DNA of 64,000 bases from Lutraria lutraria (GCA_964023205.1 OZ026840.1:27098064-27162063); one strand, 5' to 3'. Shown: positions 33,558 to 42,193, counted from the stretch's first letter. The notes: generated by a model not told the origin, from the letters alone. A program made the numbers and translations.

Positions 33558-34298
33558 CTAGTAGGCTTCCCACTTAGATTCTGCTTTCATCTGTTTGACA
33601 GGTTTACTTATAGGTTCTGCTTTCATCCGTGGAGGTGAACGAGACTCAACAAAACTATCAAATTCATCATCTTCCTCCGAATCGTCTGCTTTTTGCATCC
33701 ATGACCATCTCCGTTTATTTCCTATCACTTCTTGTGGTACATTGACATCTCTTAGTCCACTAGAAAACTGTTCCCATCCTCTAGGCTCCGACCCTTTTCT
33801 ATGACGTATGACATCATTGACCAAATCAATAATGTTGGATCCTTGTATTGGTTTTCCATGGTATTCCAACATCCCATGATCATTCCATGACATGTGGGGA
33901 TGATTTTGTAGAAAGTGTAATAAAAGCTGAGTTTTTCGACGCATGGTAGTAGGAACACTTTCAAGAATCCGATCCGTCAATGTAGCAGGAGCCGCTTGTG
34001 CCCCTTGTGCACCTTGAGCAGCTGGAACAACCGGTGCAGCCGGTGCAACTGGTGCAGCCAGAGTAGCCGGTTCACGTGCTTTTTGATGAGACAGTTGAAA
34101 CTTTTGCAAGACTTGCCCATAGTGTTGTGCTTTTTCTGATTCAGACAACGATTCATTTTGTAATACGTCTCCCATTTGTTTCTGTAAATCGGATTTTTGA
34201 CTGACTTGCGGGGGAGGAGGTAAACGTGGTCGTTGTTCTGTTTTCCATCGATTCATCTCTTCTAGCATTTTGAATGGGACGATAGCCATTTTCTTCAT
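33558..34298 (-). CDS. Polinton conserved hypothetical protein, 246 aa, Pro/Ala linker
   Basis: MKKMAIVPFKMLEEMNRWK begins a helical N-terminus. Residues about 72-108 are a Pro/Ala/Gln linker with PAAPVVPAA and GAQGAQ repeats. A compact domain follows (ILESVPTTMRRKTQLLLHFLQNH ... GKPIQGSNIIDLVNDVIRHR), then an acidic and basic tail. The V+P...R+K...LL.+L ... G..I.GSNI.DLV.D pattern recurs, as I recall, in invertebrate Polintons, but no function is established. Linker plus short globular domain would suit a scaffold or core protein cut by the protease. The start overlaps the previous gene's second-frame stop (ATGA). Confidence 0.7.
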   Translation of the reverse strand: MKKMAIVPFKMLEEMNRWKTEQRPRLPPPPQVSQKSDLQKQMGDVLQNESLSESEKAQHYGQVLQKFQLSHQKAREPATLAAPVAPAAPVVPAAQGAQGAQAAPATLTDRILESVPTTMRRKTQLLLHFLQNHPHMSWNDHGMLEYHGKPIQGSNIIDLVNDVIRHRKGSEPRGWEQFSSGLRDVNVPQEVIGNKRRWSWMQKADDSEEDDEFDSFVESRSPPRMKAEPISKPVKQMKAESKWEAY

Positions 34299-34667
34299 AG
34301 CTTTTTCACCAGTGTGGCAACACCTCCACTGAGTGCTCCTGCAGCAACAGCTTTAGCAATGATTGGAGCAAGAGCTAGTAATGGAAATAATCCTCCTTTT
34401 TGATTCAACACACGTTTCTTTTTTTTGAATGGATACTCTTTTATCTGCTAAAGTGCGGAGATGTTGACGCTTGGACTTCAACCTTTGCTTTTGAGAGGGG
34501 GATAAGGCAACATTGCCTTTTAAAACATTCTGACAGCATTCTGCCACACATTGAATCATTTCTTTAGATGCTCCATGTATCATCTTTCTTCTTAACCCAT
34601 CTGGGGCTTGAGTTAAACCCAAAACCAGATGTCCGTATTTATGCAGGAGTGGTCGCTTTGGTGCCAT
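34295..34667 (-). pseudogene. Small core-type protein with one-base frame break at an A-run
   Basis: ATG at 34667 opens a basic helical protein (MAPKRPLLHKYGHLVLGL...). A run of eight A (minus strand, 34419-34426) puts the following sequence out of frame. In the alternative frame the text becomes family-like (a KGG turn, then an Ala/Leu/Gly-rich hydrophobic helix) and ends in a TGA that overlaps the next ATG. That overlap shows the second frame is the authentic C-terminus. One extra A would explain it; -1 slippage leads to an immediate stop, so programmed frameshifting is not favoured. The last part resembles the domain end of the 399-aa protein upstream. TATAAAAGC lies about 35 nt before the start. 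Confidence 0.65.
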
Positions 34668-34701
34668 TATGTCAAATAATACCTGTTTTTACTTCTTCAC
34701 A

Positions 34702-34710
34702 GCTTTTATA
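34702..34710 (-). promoter_or_regulatory. TATA box for the small core-type gene
   Basis: The minus strand reads TATAAAAGC in the 38-bp spacer, about 35 nt upstream of the ATG at 34667. It suggests that this gene has its own transcript start inside the tightly packed cluster. Confidence 0.45.
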
Positions 34711-35905
34711 CTAAAGCATCAAAGGCTTGTCTTGAAGCTTGATTCATAGGGCCCTGTCTCATCAGGTGAATACGATGTCTCAAAAGGGGTTTCAAGACAG
34801 CCTGTCTTGATAAGGTAGATAAGGATAGGGGTGAAAAACGGCACAATGGAGTGTCTGGTGAACTTCTTGAACTGGGAGATGATCTATTGGATGAACTGTG
34901 AGATGATCTACTGGATGAACTCCTAGATGAATTTCTTGAAGAACTGCTTGGTCCACTGCTTGAATAACTACTTGGTGAACTTCTAGATAAACTGCTTGAA
35001 TAGCTGCTTGGTCCACTTCTAGATAAACTGCTTGGCCCACTGGTTGAATAACTTCTAGATAAATTTCTTGATAAACTGCTTGGTCCACTTCTAGATGAAC
35101 TGCTTGGCCCACTGCTTGAATAACTCAAACTGCTTGGTCCACTTCTAGATGAACTGCTTGGCCCACTGCTTGAATAACTCAAACTGCTTGGTCCACTTCT
35201 AGATAAACTTCTTGAACTTCTAGATGAACTGTTTGATCCACTTCTAGAAGAATTTTGAGATGAGCTTTTAGATGAATTTCTAGATGAGCTAAAGTTCAAA
35301 CTACTCACAGGACTGATAGGAGACCATTGTAACTTACTGATTGGAGTCACAGCCATAGAGGGTGTTGAAGTGGTTTGCTTTCGACGACGGAGAGTAATAA
35401 AACGTTCATTGATCTTGGCAGGCGATTTTCTAGCTTTTTTAGCTGGAGATTTTCTAGGTTTTCTTGCTCTTTTAGCTGGAGATTTTCTAGGTTTTCTTGC
35501 TCTTTTAGCTGGAGATTTTCTAGGTTTTCTAGCAGGCGCTTTTCTGGCTTTTTTAGCTGGAGATTTTACAAATTTACGAATCGTCTTTTGACCATTCCAT
35601 CGGAGTAAACTTCGTATCATGACTCCACCAAGAAATCCACCTCCTCCTGGTTTCAATATGAGTTGACGTTTAGTATCCATGTCCACTTGATCATCTCCCA
35701 GCTGCTCTAATTCATGCTGATGTTTTTGCATAAAGTTTTGTGTTTGTTTAGGTAGCACAATTTTCTTTTTTAAAATCACCTTTGCTGCTAAGGTGAACCA
35801 CTTGAGCATTTCTTTTAATCCAGACCTTAGCATTTGCTCCCGTACAGTAGGGTCTCGTTCCTGACCCAAATGTTCTAACGATTGAGCTATGGCTGTGGCT
35901 GACAT
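34706..35905 (-). CDS. DNA-condensing core-like protein: helical head, KSPAK repeats, Ser/Arg-rich tail
   Basis: Three parts are visible in 399 aa. Residues 1-110 are a helical domain ending KRQLILKPGGGGFLGG, similar in layout to the neighbouring small core-type protein. Residues 114-164 contain five KSPAK motifs separated by KARK or RARKPR, as in histone H1 and sperm-specific basic proteins that bind the DNA minor groove. Residues about 207-370 are Ser-rich with repeated SSRSGPSSLSYSSSGPS units, giving an RS-like low-complexity tail. A role in packing the element's DNA inside the capsid, analogous to adenovirus pVII, is inference. KSP sites could be cell-cycle-kinase targets. The repeats are recent at DNA level (near-identical 36- and 66-bp blocks at 35080-35180). 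Confidence 0.75.
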   Translation of the reverse strand: MSATAIAQSLEHLGQERDPTVREQMLRSGLKEMLKWFTLAAKVILKKKIVLPKQTQNFMQKHQHELEQLGDDQVDMDTKRQLILKPGGGGFLGGVMIRSLLRWNGQKTIRKFVKSPAKKARKAPARKPRKSPAKRARKPRKSPAKRARKPRKSPAKKARKSPAKINERFITLRRRKQTTSTPSMAVTPISKLQWSPISPVSSLNFSSSRNSSKSSSQNSSRSGSNSSSRSSRSLSRSGPSSLSYSSSGPSSSSRSGPSSLSYSSSGPSSSSRSGPSSLSRNLSRSYSTSGPSSLSRSGPSSYSSSLSRSSPSSYSSSGPSSSSRNSSRSSSSRSSHSSSNRSSPSSRSSPDTPLCRFSPLSLSTLSRQAVLKPLLRHRIHLMRQGPMNQASRQAFDALV

Positions 35906-35939
35906 GATGACTGAATGATCTTATATGAGTAAACGATGT

Positions 35940-36587
35940 TTATATATACACAACTGGCCCACGTTTTTCTCCAGTGATCCAGTGATGAAAAATATCTGTT
36001 CTTAACCGATAACTGTCTGGTGTTTGAGGGTGAAAGTCAATCACTAAATACCCATGAGGTGTAGAGATAGCATCTTGATAAGCGGGTAACAAGTGTGGCA
36101 ATTGAATTTGATTCGCCAACACTTTGATTTGTCCTTTATCTCTTGTGTTTTGAAATAAGATCATGTAATGTGCATTTAAACTCAGGGTACGACTGGCTTT
36201 CGATTGTTGAAACATGTTTTGTGTAATGTAGATCACACTAGCATTACGATGGTAACCTTTTCGTGTAAACCATAATTTGATTTTCTCTTCATCTTTATCA
36301 CCAAGCATGTCATCAAATATAATTAAATGAGGAATGGATGTATCCTCTACTATCTCTTCATCCTCGTCAGGTATCCCCTGTATGAACCGAATACTAGGTT
36401 CTTGTTCTTGTAATTGTGCATAGGCTACTTGCCATTCTTTGTAACACCATACAATACGCTCTGGTACTACTTGAAACAAATCTGATTTGTATTCCAACAC
36501 CTTTTTTACAAATTGTGTTTTACCAGAGCCACTAGGGCCTGAGATAAACATATTGCAAGGATGCTTAAAAAGTAAACTGGACTCCAT
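35940..36587 (-). CDS. DNA-packaging ATPase (A32/FtsK-HerA type)
   Basis: A 215-aa intact protein. Walker A is GPSGSGKT (residues 17-24), Walker B LIIFDD (88-93), followed by a sensor-like VIYITQN and the RTLSLNAHYMILF.N.RD region typical of Polinton and NCLDV A32-type ATPases. It pumps genome DNA into the preformed capsid. Length is near the family's usual 200-250 aa. It precedes the core gene with a 34-bp spacer that contains TATA-like sequence. Confidence 0.92.
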   Translation of the reverse strand: MESSLLFKHPCNMFISGPSGSGKTQFVKKVLEYKSDLFQVVPERIVWCYKEWQVAYAQLQEQEPSIRFIQGIPDEDEEIVEDTSIPHLIIFDDMLGDKDEEKIKLWFTRKGYHRNASVIYITQNMFQQSKASRTLSLNAHYMILFQNTRDKGQIKVLANQIQLPHLLPAYQDAISTPHGYLVIDFHPQTPDSYRLRTDIFHHWITGEKRGPVVYI

Positions 36588-36627
36588 GACGTGAAAATCA
36601 CAACTAACACTATTGGAAGAAAAACAT

Positions 36628-36637
36628 TTTATTTATT
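36628..36637 (-). terminator. Overlapping poly(A) signals AATAAATAAA
   Basis: On the minus strand, AATAAATAAA begins 13 nt after the stop of the 120-aa gene, probably ending the PolB-side transcript before the ATPase gene starts. Confidence 0.6.
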
Positions 36638-36649
36638 TGTGTAACAAGT

Positions 36650-37012
36650 TTATGTATGAGTACAAGAATAATCACAACAAGAACAACACATGTCATGTAA
36701 TGGTAACAACAGTTTGTCATAAAATTCAAACACACATTCTGAATGTCCAAATTGACTCAGAAATGTTAACACAGAGTCATTGTTCACCACCTGTTTGAAC
36801 CAATCCGTTTCACTCAAGTCCATGGGTACTGATTGTTTATAAAATGAATTCATCACATGAAGTCCATGTTTCATTTCTTCAAACATGTCTGGTGTACTCA
36901 ACTGTTGTCGAATCCATTCCAGAGAATGATGACCTTCAGGTATCTTCATACGATAAGCAAATACCAATGCTTTTCTCAACAGGGTATGGTTCATAATATC
37001 AAACTGTTCCAT
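36650..37012 (-). CDS. Polinton hypothetical protein, 120 aa
   Basis: ATG frame with a mostly helical, hydrophobic/acidic composition and a Cys cluster at the end (MCCSCCDYSC). The start overlaps the previous gene by 22 bp. No family was recognised. It is followed at once by AATAAATAAA. Confidence 0.6.
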   Translation of the reverse strand: MEQFDIMNHTLLRKALVFAYRMKIPEGHHSLEWIRQQLSTPDMFEEMKHGLHVMNSFYKQSVPMDLSETDWFKQVVNNDSVLTFLSQFGHSECVFEFYDKLLLPLHDMCCSCCDYSCTHT

Positions 37013-37278
37013 TCTTGAATCGTGTGAATCACTCTATCGTTACATACATAAGTATTCCAATCGTCTCGATGGATAGCTTTCAAGTCTAAGTGTGCACTGA
37101 TCATAGCATCACGAATCATCTGTCTAAATAGTTCAAACGTGTGAGGGTTCAGAATCCACGCGCGAATGTCCTTGACCTTGGCAAGGTCATCTTGTACAAT
37201 ACTGTATAACGTATCCGTATACAGCTCAAAATCCAAAATGTAATATAAACTTATAAATCGTCTAGATGGTTTAACCAT
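36991..37278 (-). CDS. Polinton hypothetical protein, 95 aa
   Basis: The first ATG is at 37278 (MVKPSRRFISLYYILDFELY...). The frame extends upstream only from a TTG. Start overlaps the stop of the 208-aa gene by 28 bp. The protein is helix-rich and contains no recognised motif. Confidence 0.55.
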   Translation of the reverse strand: MVKPSRRFISLYYILDFELYTDTLYSIVQDDLAKVKDIRAWILNPHTFELFRQMIRDAMISAHLDLKAIHRDDWNTYVCNDRVIHTIQEWNSLIL

Positions 37279-37877
37279 AATTGAATATTTCCTGAACAAA
37301 TCACTATTCTAGGTCGATTCGCATGAACGGCTTCAATCTCGTCTTTGACTTCTCTTAAGCGATGCCTTAATTTATAGAACACGGCACGATACTGTAGAAT
37401 ATGAATAACATGAGTGAACGGTACCTGTCTCTTAAATACCATGATACCACGTATTTTAAACTGTGAATACGGACGCCATCCGGGGTGAGATCTCCCATTG
37501 TCCTCTTCAGCCATACTGAACCATATCACATTGGGGGTAGAACGAAAATTGTTAGCTAAGGCAGATACGTCGCTCAAATTAGCATCGTGGATTAAAAAAT
37601 CCCATGTCGTAGATAACATACGATCTAAGCTTTGTTGTACCACATTCAGTTTTCGTAGAATAGGTAATTTTTGGTTGAATGACAAGTCCTGGCGATCACC
37701 TACATCCTTCAACAGTCTCTCTATCCGTCGATGATTTGTATGTTGTAAGCTATGTATAGCATTATGAGTAGCCCATGTGTGCACTAACTCCATCTTCCAT
37801 GTTTTAGCGTTAGCCCATATGACATAACGATACATTTTAAGTCTCAGCTCTATCGGTAGTAAGGGTATCCAATCCAT
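37251..37877 (-). CDS. F-box-like Polinton protein, 208 aa
   Basis: The N-terminus MDWIPLLPIELRLKMYRYVIWANAKTW has the LP.EL..KMYRYV.W form of an F-box-like helix pair, the part that binds Skp1 in SCF ubiquitin ligases. The rest (about 170 aa) is helical with no LRR, WD40 or ankyrin repeats. If real, it could recruit host ubiquitin machinery; the match is short and judged by eye. It lies 65 bp after PolB and overlaps the following small gene. Otherwise it is a protein of unknown function. Confidence 0.6.
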   Translation of the reverse strand: MDWIPLLPIELRLKMYRYVIWANAKTWKMELVHTWATHNAIHSLQHTNHRRIERLLKDVGDRQDLSFNQKLPILRKLNVVQQSLDRMLSTTWDFLIHDANLSDVSALANNFRSTPNVIWFSMAEEDNGRSHPGWRPYSQFKIRGIMVFKRQVPFTHVIHILQYRAVFYKLRHRLREVKDEIEAVHANRPRIVICSGNIQLWLNHLDDL

Positions 37878-37942
37878 GTCTTTATGAATAATGAATTTTA
37901 GATGACTTGTTCTAGGCCAAAAGGTATCCTAAAAGGTCAAGG

Positions 37943-40900
37943 TCAGTCATGTAGATAACCATAAGGCACAGTCATATGATTCTCGACCACAATACGTTTG
38001 GTATATACCGAACGAAATGTTTTGACTTGTTTCTCACTGGTCACGGTTCTGTCCTTATGACGTTTAATCCGAGAAGCATATTCAACTACGGTCGAATAAT
38101 TATGTCTGTCTTTCACACAATCCACCATCGTATTGAAATTCACTTGTTGAGTGGCATTGTAGTCTAACGTAATGCCTTTCACTTTGCATTTTTGATGGAG
38201 TTCACCGTTTTCAATGTATTCATAGCCATAGTTCTTTGGACCTAAAGCGACATATCTCACAATACGACCCTTTGGTACCTCATCTGTCCATTTTCCCAAT
38301 CGACTGGAGATAATAGGAACATTATAGCCATCAGGGTCATGAATGTACATACAACTGTCTGTGTCAAAATACAGTACTCTCTTTCCTAGAGGTTCAAGCA
38401 CTTTGTACAGTTCTAATCGAGCATAAGCCGTCACAAATGAAGCCACCACAGGATTGGCTGATGAATGAGGGTCTGCTTTGTCCGATTCATCAGTATAATT
38501 CATTAACATGAATTCATCATGATCAAAACACTCTACATATTTCACAGACTTTTTAGGATCGTTCAGTATTCCGTAGAACTGGTCCAATCGATGAACATAC
38601 TCTGTTTTAGGCAAGAGGTTGGTTTGAGCATTTTTACCCCAGAGACAATTCAGCATGGTTTTGGCAAAAGCTCGTTTTCCTGGATTTTTCTCCACCTGTT
38701 GCAAACGAATTCCTTCTGCTTCAAAATAATCCTGTTTAAATTTATCTTGAGCCTCTTCCGTATCCACCCCTGGAGGATATCCACTAGCCTCTTGTTTCAT
38801 TTTCAAGTATTTATCAATGTATTGCCGATAGACGTCCGTACTCCATTCATCCCAGTGCCATACATGATACACTTTTGATACTTGATAGCCTAAAGCAATA
38901 GCTTTAGCCAATTCAACATGAGTCCATGTGCCATACAAGAACCGTTCATACGGGGAATGTGTACAATAATCCATCTCCTTCTCAGCACAGGTACGGCATA
39001 GCGTAAACACCATTTTACTATTACAGTGTATGGGTAAGACAGGCATCCATAAATCTTGCGGGGGTAGAACACGACATTTAATCAGTCCTTTGTATTTCTC
39101 AATATGCTGTTGATCAATTTGTTCTTGACTCATGATCACTGGATGGCCTATCGGATAAGCCCTGTACTTGTTCACATACGGATAGAGAGAACAAATATCC
39201 ACATATTTGATTTCTTGGTCGTTGTCTACTTCATGATACAGTCGGACGGCATTCGTACGACCTCCGAACAAAGCTTCCCTGGGTTGTATAGGTTCTTGAC
39301 CATGATAGAATCGTTCCACTCTTGTCTTATAGGCAGGATCCTTTTGACAACGCTGATCAAATTCACATTCCCACATGACCACAACAGGGTACCCCTGTTC
39401 TTTCAAAGACTCCAGTCGTTTATACGTATCGTGATAGGCCTGTTGCATGCTTCTCAAAGTATACGGATTGATGGTACTTCGGTTAGGAAAACAGGTGGGG
39501 CACCCATGGTACCAACATCCCATGAATTCATACACGGTGTTGGTCTCTTGACAATAGCCATCCACGTAATAAGGTCCAATTTTGACTTCGCCTTTGTTAT
39601 TCAAGGCATGCCGAATATGTATCTCTTCGGTGACAGCCATCATTTGTAGCCAACGTATGCCTTTCATGGAATACCGGGTTTTATTGGGATACCCGGCATC
39701 CGAAATCACGGCTAAACTATGAGGTGGCATGGAATTTTTGCGCCAGGCTTTGTTACACACTTGAGCTAATGTGGTAGCTTCAGTAAATGGATCTATTTGA
39801 TCACTTTCCAATAATTGTTGACGAAATTCTCCACACCCGCGCCTTAAAATGTCTACATCCGATTGACAGTATTTCTCCATTTCCTTTTGAAAATCAAATA
39901 CGTCACCTTTTCTTTCATTGTACCAGGTTAAAAACTCTTCACGTCGCTCTGGTTTCATACTATCCGGTTTGTAAAAGTGTAGCGGTAAATAAGGTCCCAC
40001 ATAATCTTGATACGTCAAGGTGTTTGCATAGAATGGAAACCATCCTTTGGCTAACTCGGTCAGTCCAAATGTATTGGGAAAATAGGAGAGAGGCATACTC
40101 AGGAAACTGAGGGAGTCAATCATGCGTATTCCATGCACTCTCAATTGAATGATTTTACTACCATTCATAATCAACTGGGGTTTCGCCGTCCCCTGAGTAA
40201 CCACATATCTAAGAATAAACTGAGCGTCATAGCCTTGAGCATTGTGGGCTATCACTGTCGATCCTCGATGGGTAGGGAGGAATAGCCAAGTACAGAATTG
40301 TTGTAACGTATTTTCACCACGGAATGTCATTTGTCTGGCTTCATTCACCTTTTCACAATACTCACATGGAGCTTTCACTGACTTACACATACAGTCACCA
40401 CAAGCACGTTGAGCCACACAAAAATTAGGGATATGTTCTCCAGAATCAAAACGACATTCAAAATCAAAAAAGATGAATGGTACTGCTGGTTGTTTTCTAT
40501 TGGGTGGTTCATACGTTGGAATGTAACAGTCATGATCTGGTCCTACTATGGCTTTACAACACCTGCATTTCTTTGTCCCTGGGCAAACGTGACTCCGTTT
40601 CGTTTCAATCACCTTTTGCCCACATTTCTTACAATTCCATACGGATTCACAAATGGTTTTACGTCGTTTTCCCGTTTTTGTTTTATGATTGTCAAAACAT
40701 GCCTGACTCTGGAATAGGCGACGGCAATCCGGACATCTTATAGATTGTCCTGCTGGGCACAGGGTGTGAGCATAACACTGACAAATATGGCTACACTGGT
40801 GTCCTTCACGGTGATCATAACCGACATCACACCATTCACAATAATAACTCCGTCCGAGAAATCCGGTAATGGATACGATACAGTCATAATGATTATCATG

Positions 40901-40963
40901 GTGAAAGATATGAATCACACGACTTTTTTCAGTCAGGTGGTTTGAATAACAATTCACTTCCAT
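37943..40963 (-). CDS. Protein-primed family B DNA polymerase (PolB)
   Basis: A 1006-aa frame from the ATG at 40963. The N-terminal 40-145 holds several Cys/His pairs (YCEWCDVGYDHREGHQC, CPDCRRLF, CKKCGQK, CRCCKAIVGPDHDC). The 3'-5' exonuclease follows: D167-F-E169, HNAQGYDAQF near 240-249, and Asp369 in YCQSDVDILRRG. The polymerase motifs are A (DICSLYP, Asp589), B (KTMLNCLWGKNAQ, 768-780) and C (YFDTDS, Asp867 and Asp869), with TPR-like insertions and a vYEFMGCWYHGCPTC segment. All catalytic residues are present. It replicates the linear genome from a terminal protein. The very N-terminus (IFHHDNHYDCIVSI) looks like the end of an OTU-like domain whose beginning is in the upstream 266-aa frame, so the original product was probably longer. 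Confidence 0.95.
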   Translation of the reverse strand: MEVNCYSNHLTEKSRVIHIFHHDNHYDCIVSITGFLGRSYYCEWCDVGYDHREGHQCSHICQCYAHTLCPAGQSIRCPDCRRLFQSQACFDNHKTKTGKRRKTICESVWNCKKCGQKVIETKRSHVCPGTKKCRCCKAIVGPDHDCYIPTYEPPNRKQPAVPFIFFDFECRFDSGEHIPNFCVAQRACGDCMCKSVKAPCEYCEKVNEARQMTFRGENTLQQFCTWLFLPTHRGSTVIAHNAQGYDAQFILRYVVTQGTAKPQLIMNGSKIIQLRVHGIRMIDSLSFLSMPLSYFPNTFGLTELAKGWFPFYANTLTYQDYVGPYLPLHFYKPDSMKPERREEFLTWYNERKGDVFDFQKEMEKYCQSDVDILRRGCGEFRQQLLESDQIDPFTEATTLAQVCNKAWRKNSMPPHSLAVISDAGYPNKTRYSMKGIRWLQMMAVTEEIHIRHALNNKGEVKIGPYYVDGYCQETNTVYEFMGCWYHGCPTCFPNRSTINPYTLRSMQQAYHDTYKRLESLKEQGYPVVVMWECEFDQRCQKDPAYKTRVERFYHGQEPIQPREALFGGRTNAVRLYHEVDNDQEIKYVDICSLYPYVNKYRAYPIGHPVIMSQEQIDQQHIEKYKGLIKCRVLPPQDLWMPVLPIHCNSKMVFTLCRTCAEKEMDYCTHSPYERFLYGTWTHVELAKAIALGYQVSKVYHVWHWDEWSTDVYRQYIDKYLKMKQEASGYPPGVDTEEAQDKFKQDYFEAEGIRLQQVEKNPGKRAFAKTMLNCLWGKNAQTNLLPKTEYVHRLDQFYGILNDPKKSVKYVECFDHDEFMLMNYTDESDKADPHSSANPVVASFVTAYARLELYKVLEPLGKRVLYFDTDSCMYIHDPDGYNVPIISSRLGKWTDEVPKGRIVRYVALGPKNYGYEYIENGELHQKCKVKGITLDYNATQQVNFNTMVDCVKDRHNYSTVVEYASRIKRHKDRTVTSEKQVKTFRSVYTKRIVVENHMTVPYGYLHD

Positions 40964-41729
40964 AATGTTGTGGATGGATTTTAATCACATAGCCTGGATA
41001 GAGATAGTCCTGTAGTTTTTGGTATTCTTCTATACCACACGACTGATCCGATGAAATACCCACTTGCTTCAACAATGCTTCAGCTTCGTATTTTTGAAGA
41101 TTTTTCTTAGAGTGACGTATAAGACCCCATCGTTTTTTCCATTCTGGGGTTTGATTTTCATGTACTTTACACCGTCCTACCACAATCGATCTAGCTAAAC
41201 ACATAGAGTCTTTACTATTGTCAATACACACAACACTTGTCTTTGACTTCCGCATACTGGATAAGTTTGGTGCCTTGAACGTTTTCTTTCCGGATCCCTG
41301 TGGCATAGCAATATGCGTAATTTCCATCTGTGCCGCCCCATCATGAATTTTAAATTGACGGTTACTTTGTGCCACACGTTCAATTTCATCCAATAATGTA
41401 TCTCCACTAATACGAGATGCCTTATTAAACGGAACATGTATCCCAAAGTCCAAATCAGGATGTAGAATAGATACTCGAACTCGATCATTCGACTTCACTT
41501 CACATCTCTTGTAGAGCTGATCCATCATATCATTAAACACCCTGTTTGTAAATTCAAACGATTGATTATACGGCTGAAATGTCACATCATATACTCTAGA
41601 TTGAGTCTTGAATTTTCTTGACTTTCTTTCCATGCGTGACTGTATGTTATAATAGTCGCGCACAGGCTCAAACTTACTTCGTTTAGTTGGAGGTTCATCC
41701 TCACCACTAGTACTGTCGGTATCTGACAT
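40929..41729 (-). CDS. N-terminal (OTU-like) portion of the PolB polyprotein, separate frame
   Basis: A 266-aa frame from ATG 41729 overlaps the PolB frame by 35 bp in a different phase. It starts acidic (MSDTDSTSGEDEPPTKRSKF, with a possible nuclear localisation signal), then has a domain seen at the front of Polinton PolB proteins (DMMDQLYKRCEVKSNDRVRV, ISGDTLLDEIERV). DSMCLARSIV (Asp174, Cys177) has the DxxC + L.RS pattern of OTU cysteine proteases, and the matching HY motif is found just after the frame change in the PolB frame. So the two frames seem to be one gene split by a single-base change near the AAAAAA run at 40922-40927, or two cistrons. The family link is inference. Confidence 0.7.
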   Translation of the reverse strand: MSDTDSTSGEDEPPTKRSKFEPVRDYYNIQSRMERKSRKFKTQSRVYDVTFQPYNQSFEFTNRVFNDMMDQLYKRCEVKSNDRVRVSILHPDLDFGIHVPFNKASRISGDTLLDEIERVAQSNRQFKIHDGAAQMEITHIAMPQGSGKKTFKAPNLSSMRKSKTSVVCIDNSKDSMCLARSIVVGRCKVHENQTPEWKKRWGLIRHSKKNLQKYEAEALLKQVGISSDQSCGIEEYQKLQDYLYPGYVIKIHPQHYGSELLFKPPD

Positions 41730-41757
41730 GATTATGATCTTAAAACTTCTCCGCCGT

Positions 41758-41809
41758 TTTTTATACTTGTATCAAGTTCAAGGTCATAACGCGTGACACT
41801 CTATAAAAG
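41758..41809. promoter_or_regulatory. Divergent promoter with two TATA boxes
   Basis: The minus strand has TATAAAAA (41758-41765) 29 nt before the 266-aa ATG. The plus strand has TATAAAAG (41802-41809) 33 nt before the zinc-knuckle ATG. The 113-bp spacer drives two opposite genes. Confidence 0.65.
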
Positions 41810-41842
41810 ACGTACGCTCCGTCCGTTTTTTATCATTTCAAC

Positions 41843-42193
41843 ATGAGCGATCCTAAAATGAACCAAGTTGAAGAGAACCGAGATCAAACTTTGATGTATT
41901 CATTAAAGAAAAAAATTAAAGAGCTCAACAACTTAGCGGATCAGCTCTGTGGACAGAAAAATGTAACATGGGATCATATCAAGTGTTATCGTTGTGGAAA
42001 GAAAGGACATTATTCTACCAGCTGTACGGAACCCTTCAACAATGAATGCTTTTATTGTCATGAACAAGGACATTTCATCGCAGACTGTCCTAAGAAACAA
42101 GGTGAACAGGTCGATCTACAGGACGCAGAACAGAGTAAGAAAAAACGTAAATACAAAAAGAATCCAACAAAAACTGTGAGTGACTTTGTGTAA
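41843..42193 (+). CDS. CCHC zinc-knuckle nucleic-acid-binding protein
   Basis: A 116-aa protein. Two perfect CX2CX4HX4C knuckles lie at residues 48-61 (CYRCGKKGHYSTSC) and 69-82 (CFYCHEQGHFIADC). A helical, Lys-rich N-terminus (SLKKKIKELNN) precedes them, and a basic tail (KKKRKYKKN) follows. Single-stranded nucleic acid binding is the known property of such knuckles; here it may act as a replication or packaging chaperone. It is the only central gene on the plus strand, has its own TATA box and an AATAAA 117 nt after the stop, and converges on the stem-loop-ended 75-aa gene. Confidence 0.85.
   Translation: MSDPKMNQVEENRDQTLMYSLKKKIKELNNLADQLCGQKNVTWDHIKCYRCGKKGHYSTSCTEPFNNECFYCHEQGHFIADCPKKQGEQVDLQDAEQSKKKRKYKKNPTKTVSDFV

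Noticed and set aside
34415..34430. Programmed -1 ribosomal frameshift at the A8 run
   Set aside because: The -1 frame reaches a stop after four codons; the family-like frame is +1, better explained by one extra base.
35370..35608. Plus-strand ORFs with LAGDFLGFLA or FSWRFSRFSC repeats
   Set aside because: Shadow frames of the KSPAK region of the core protein on the minus strand.
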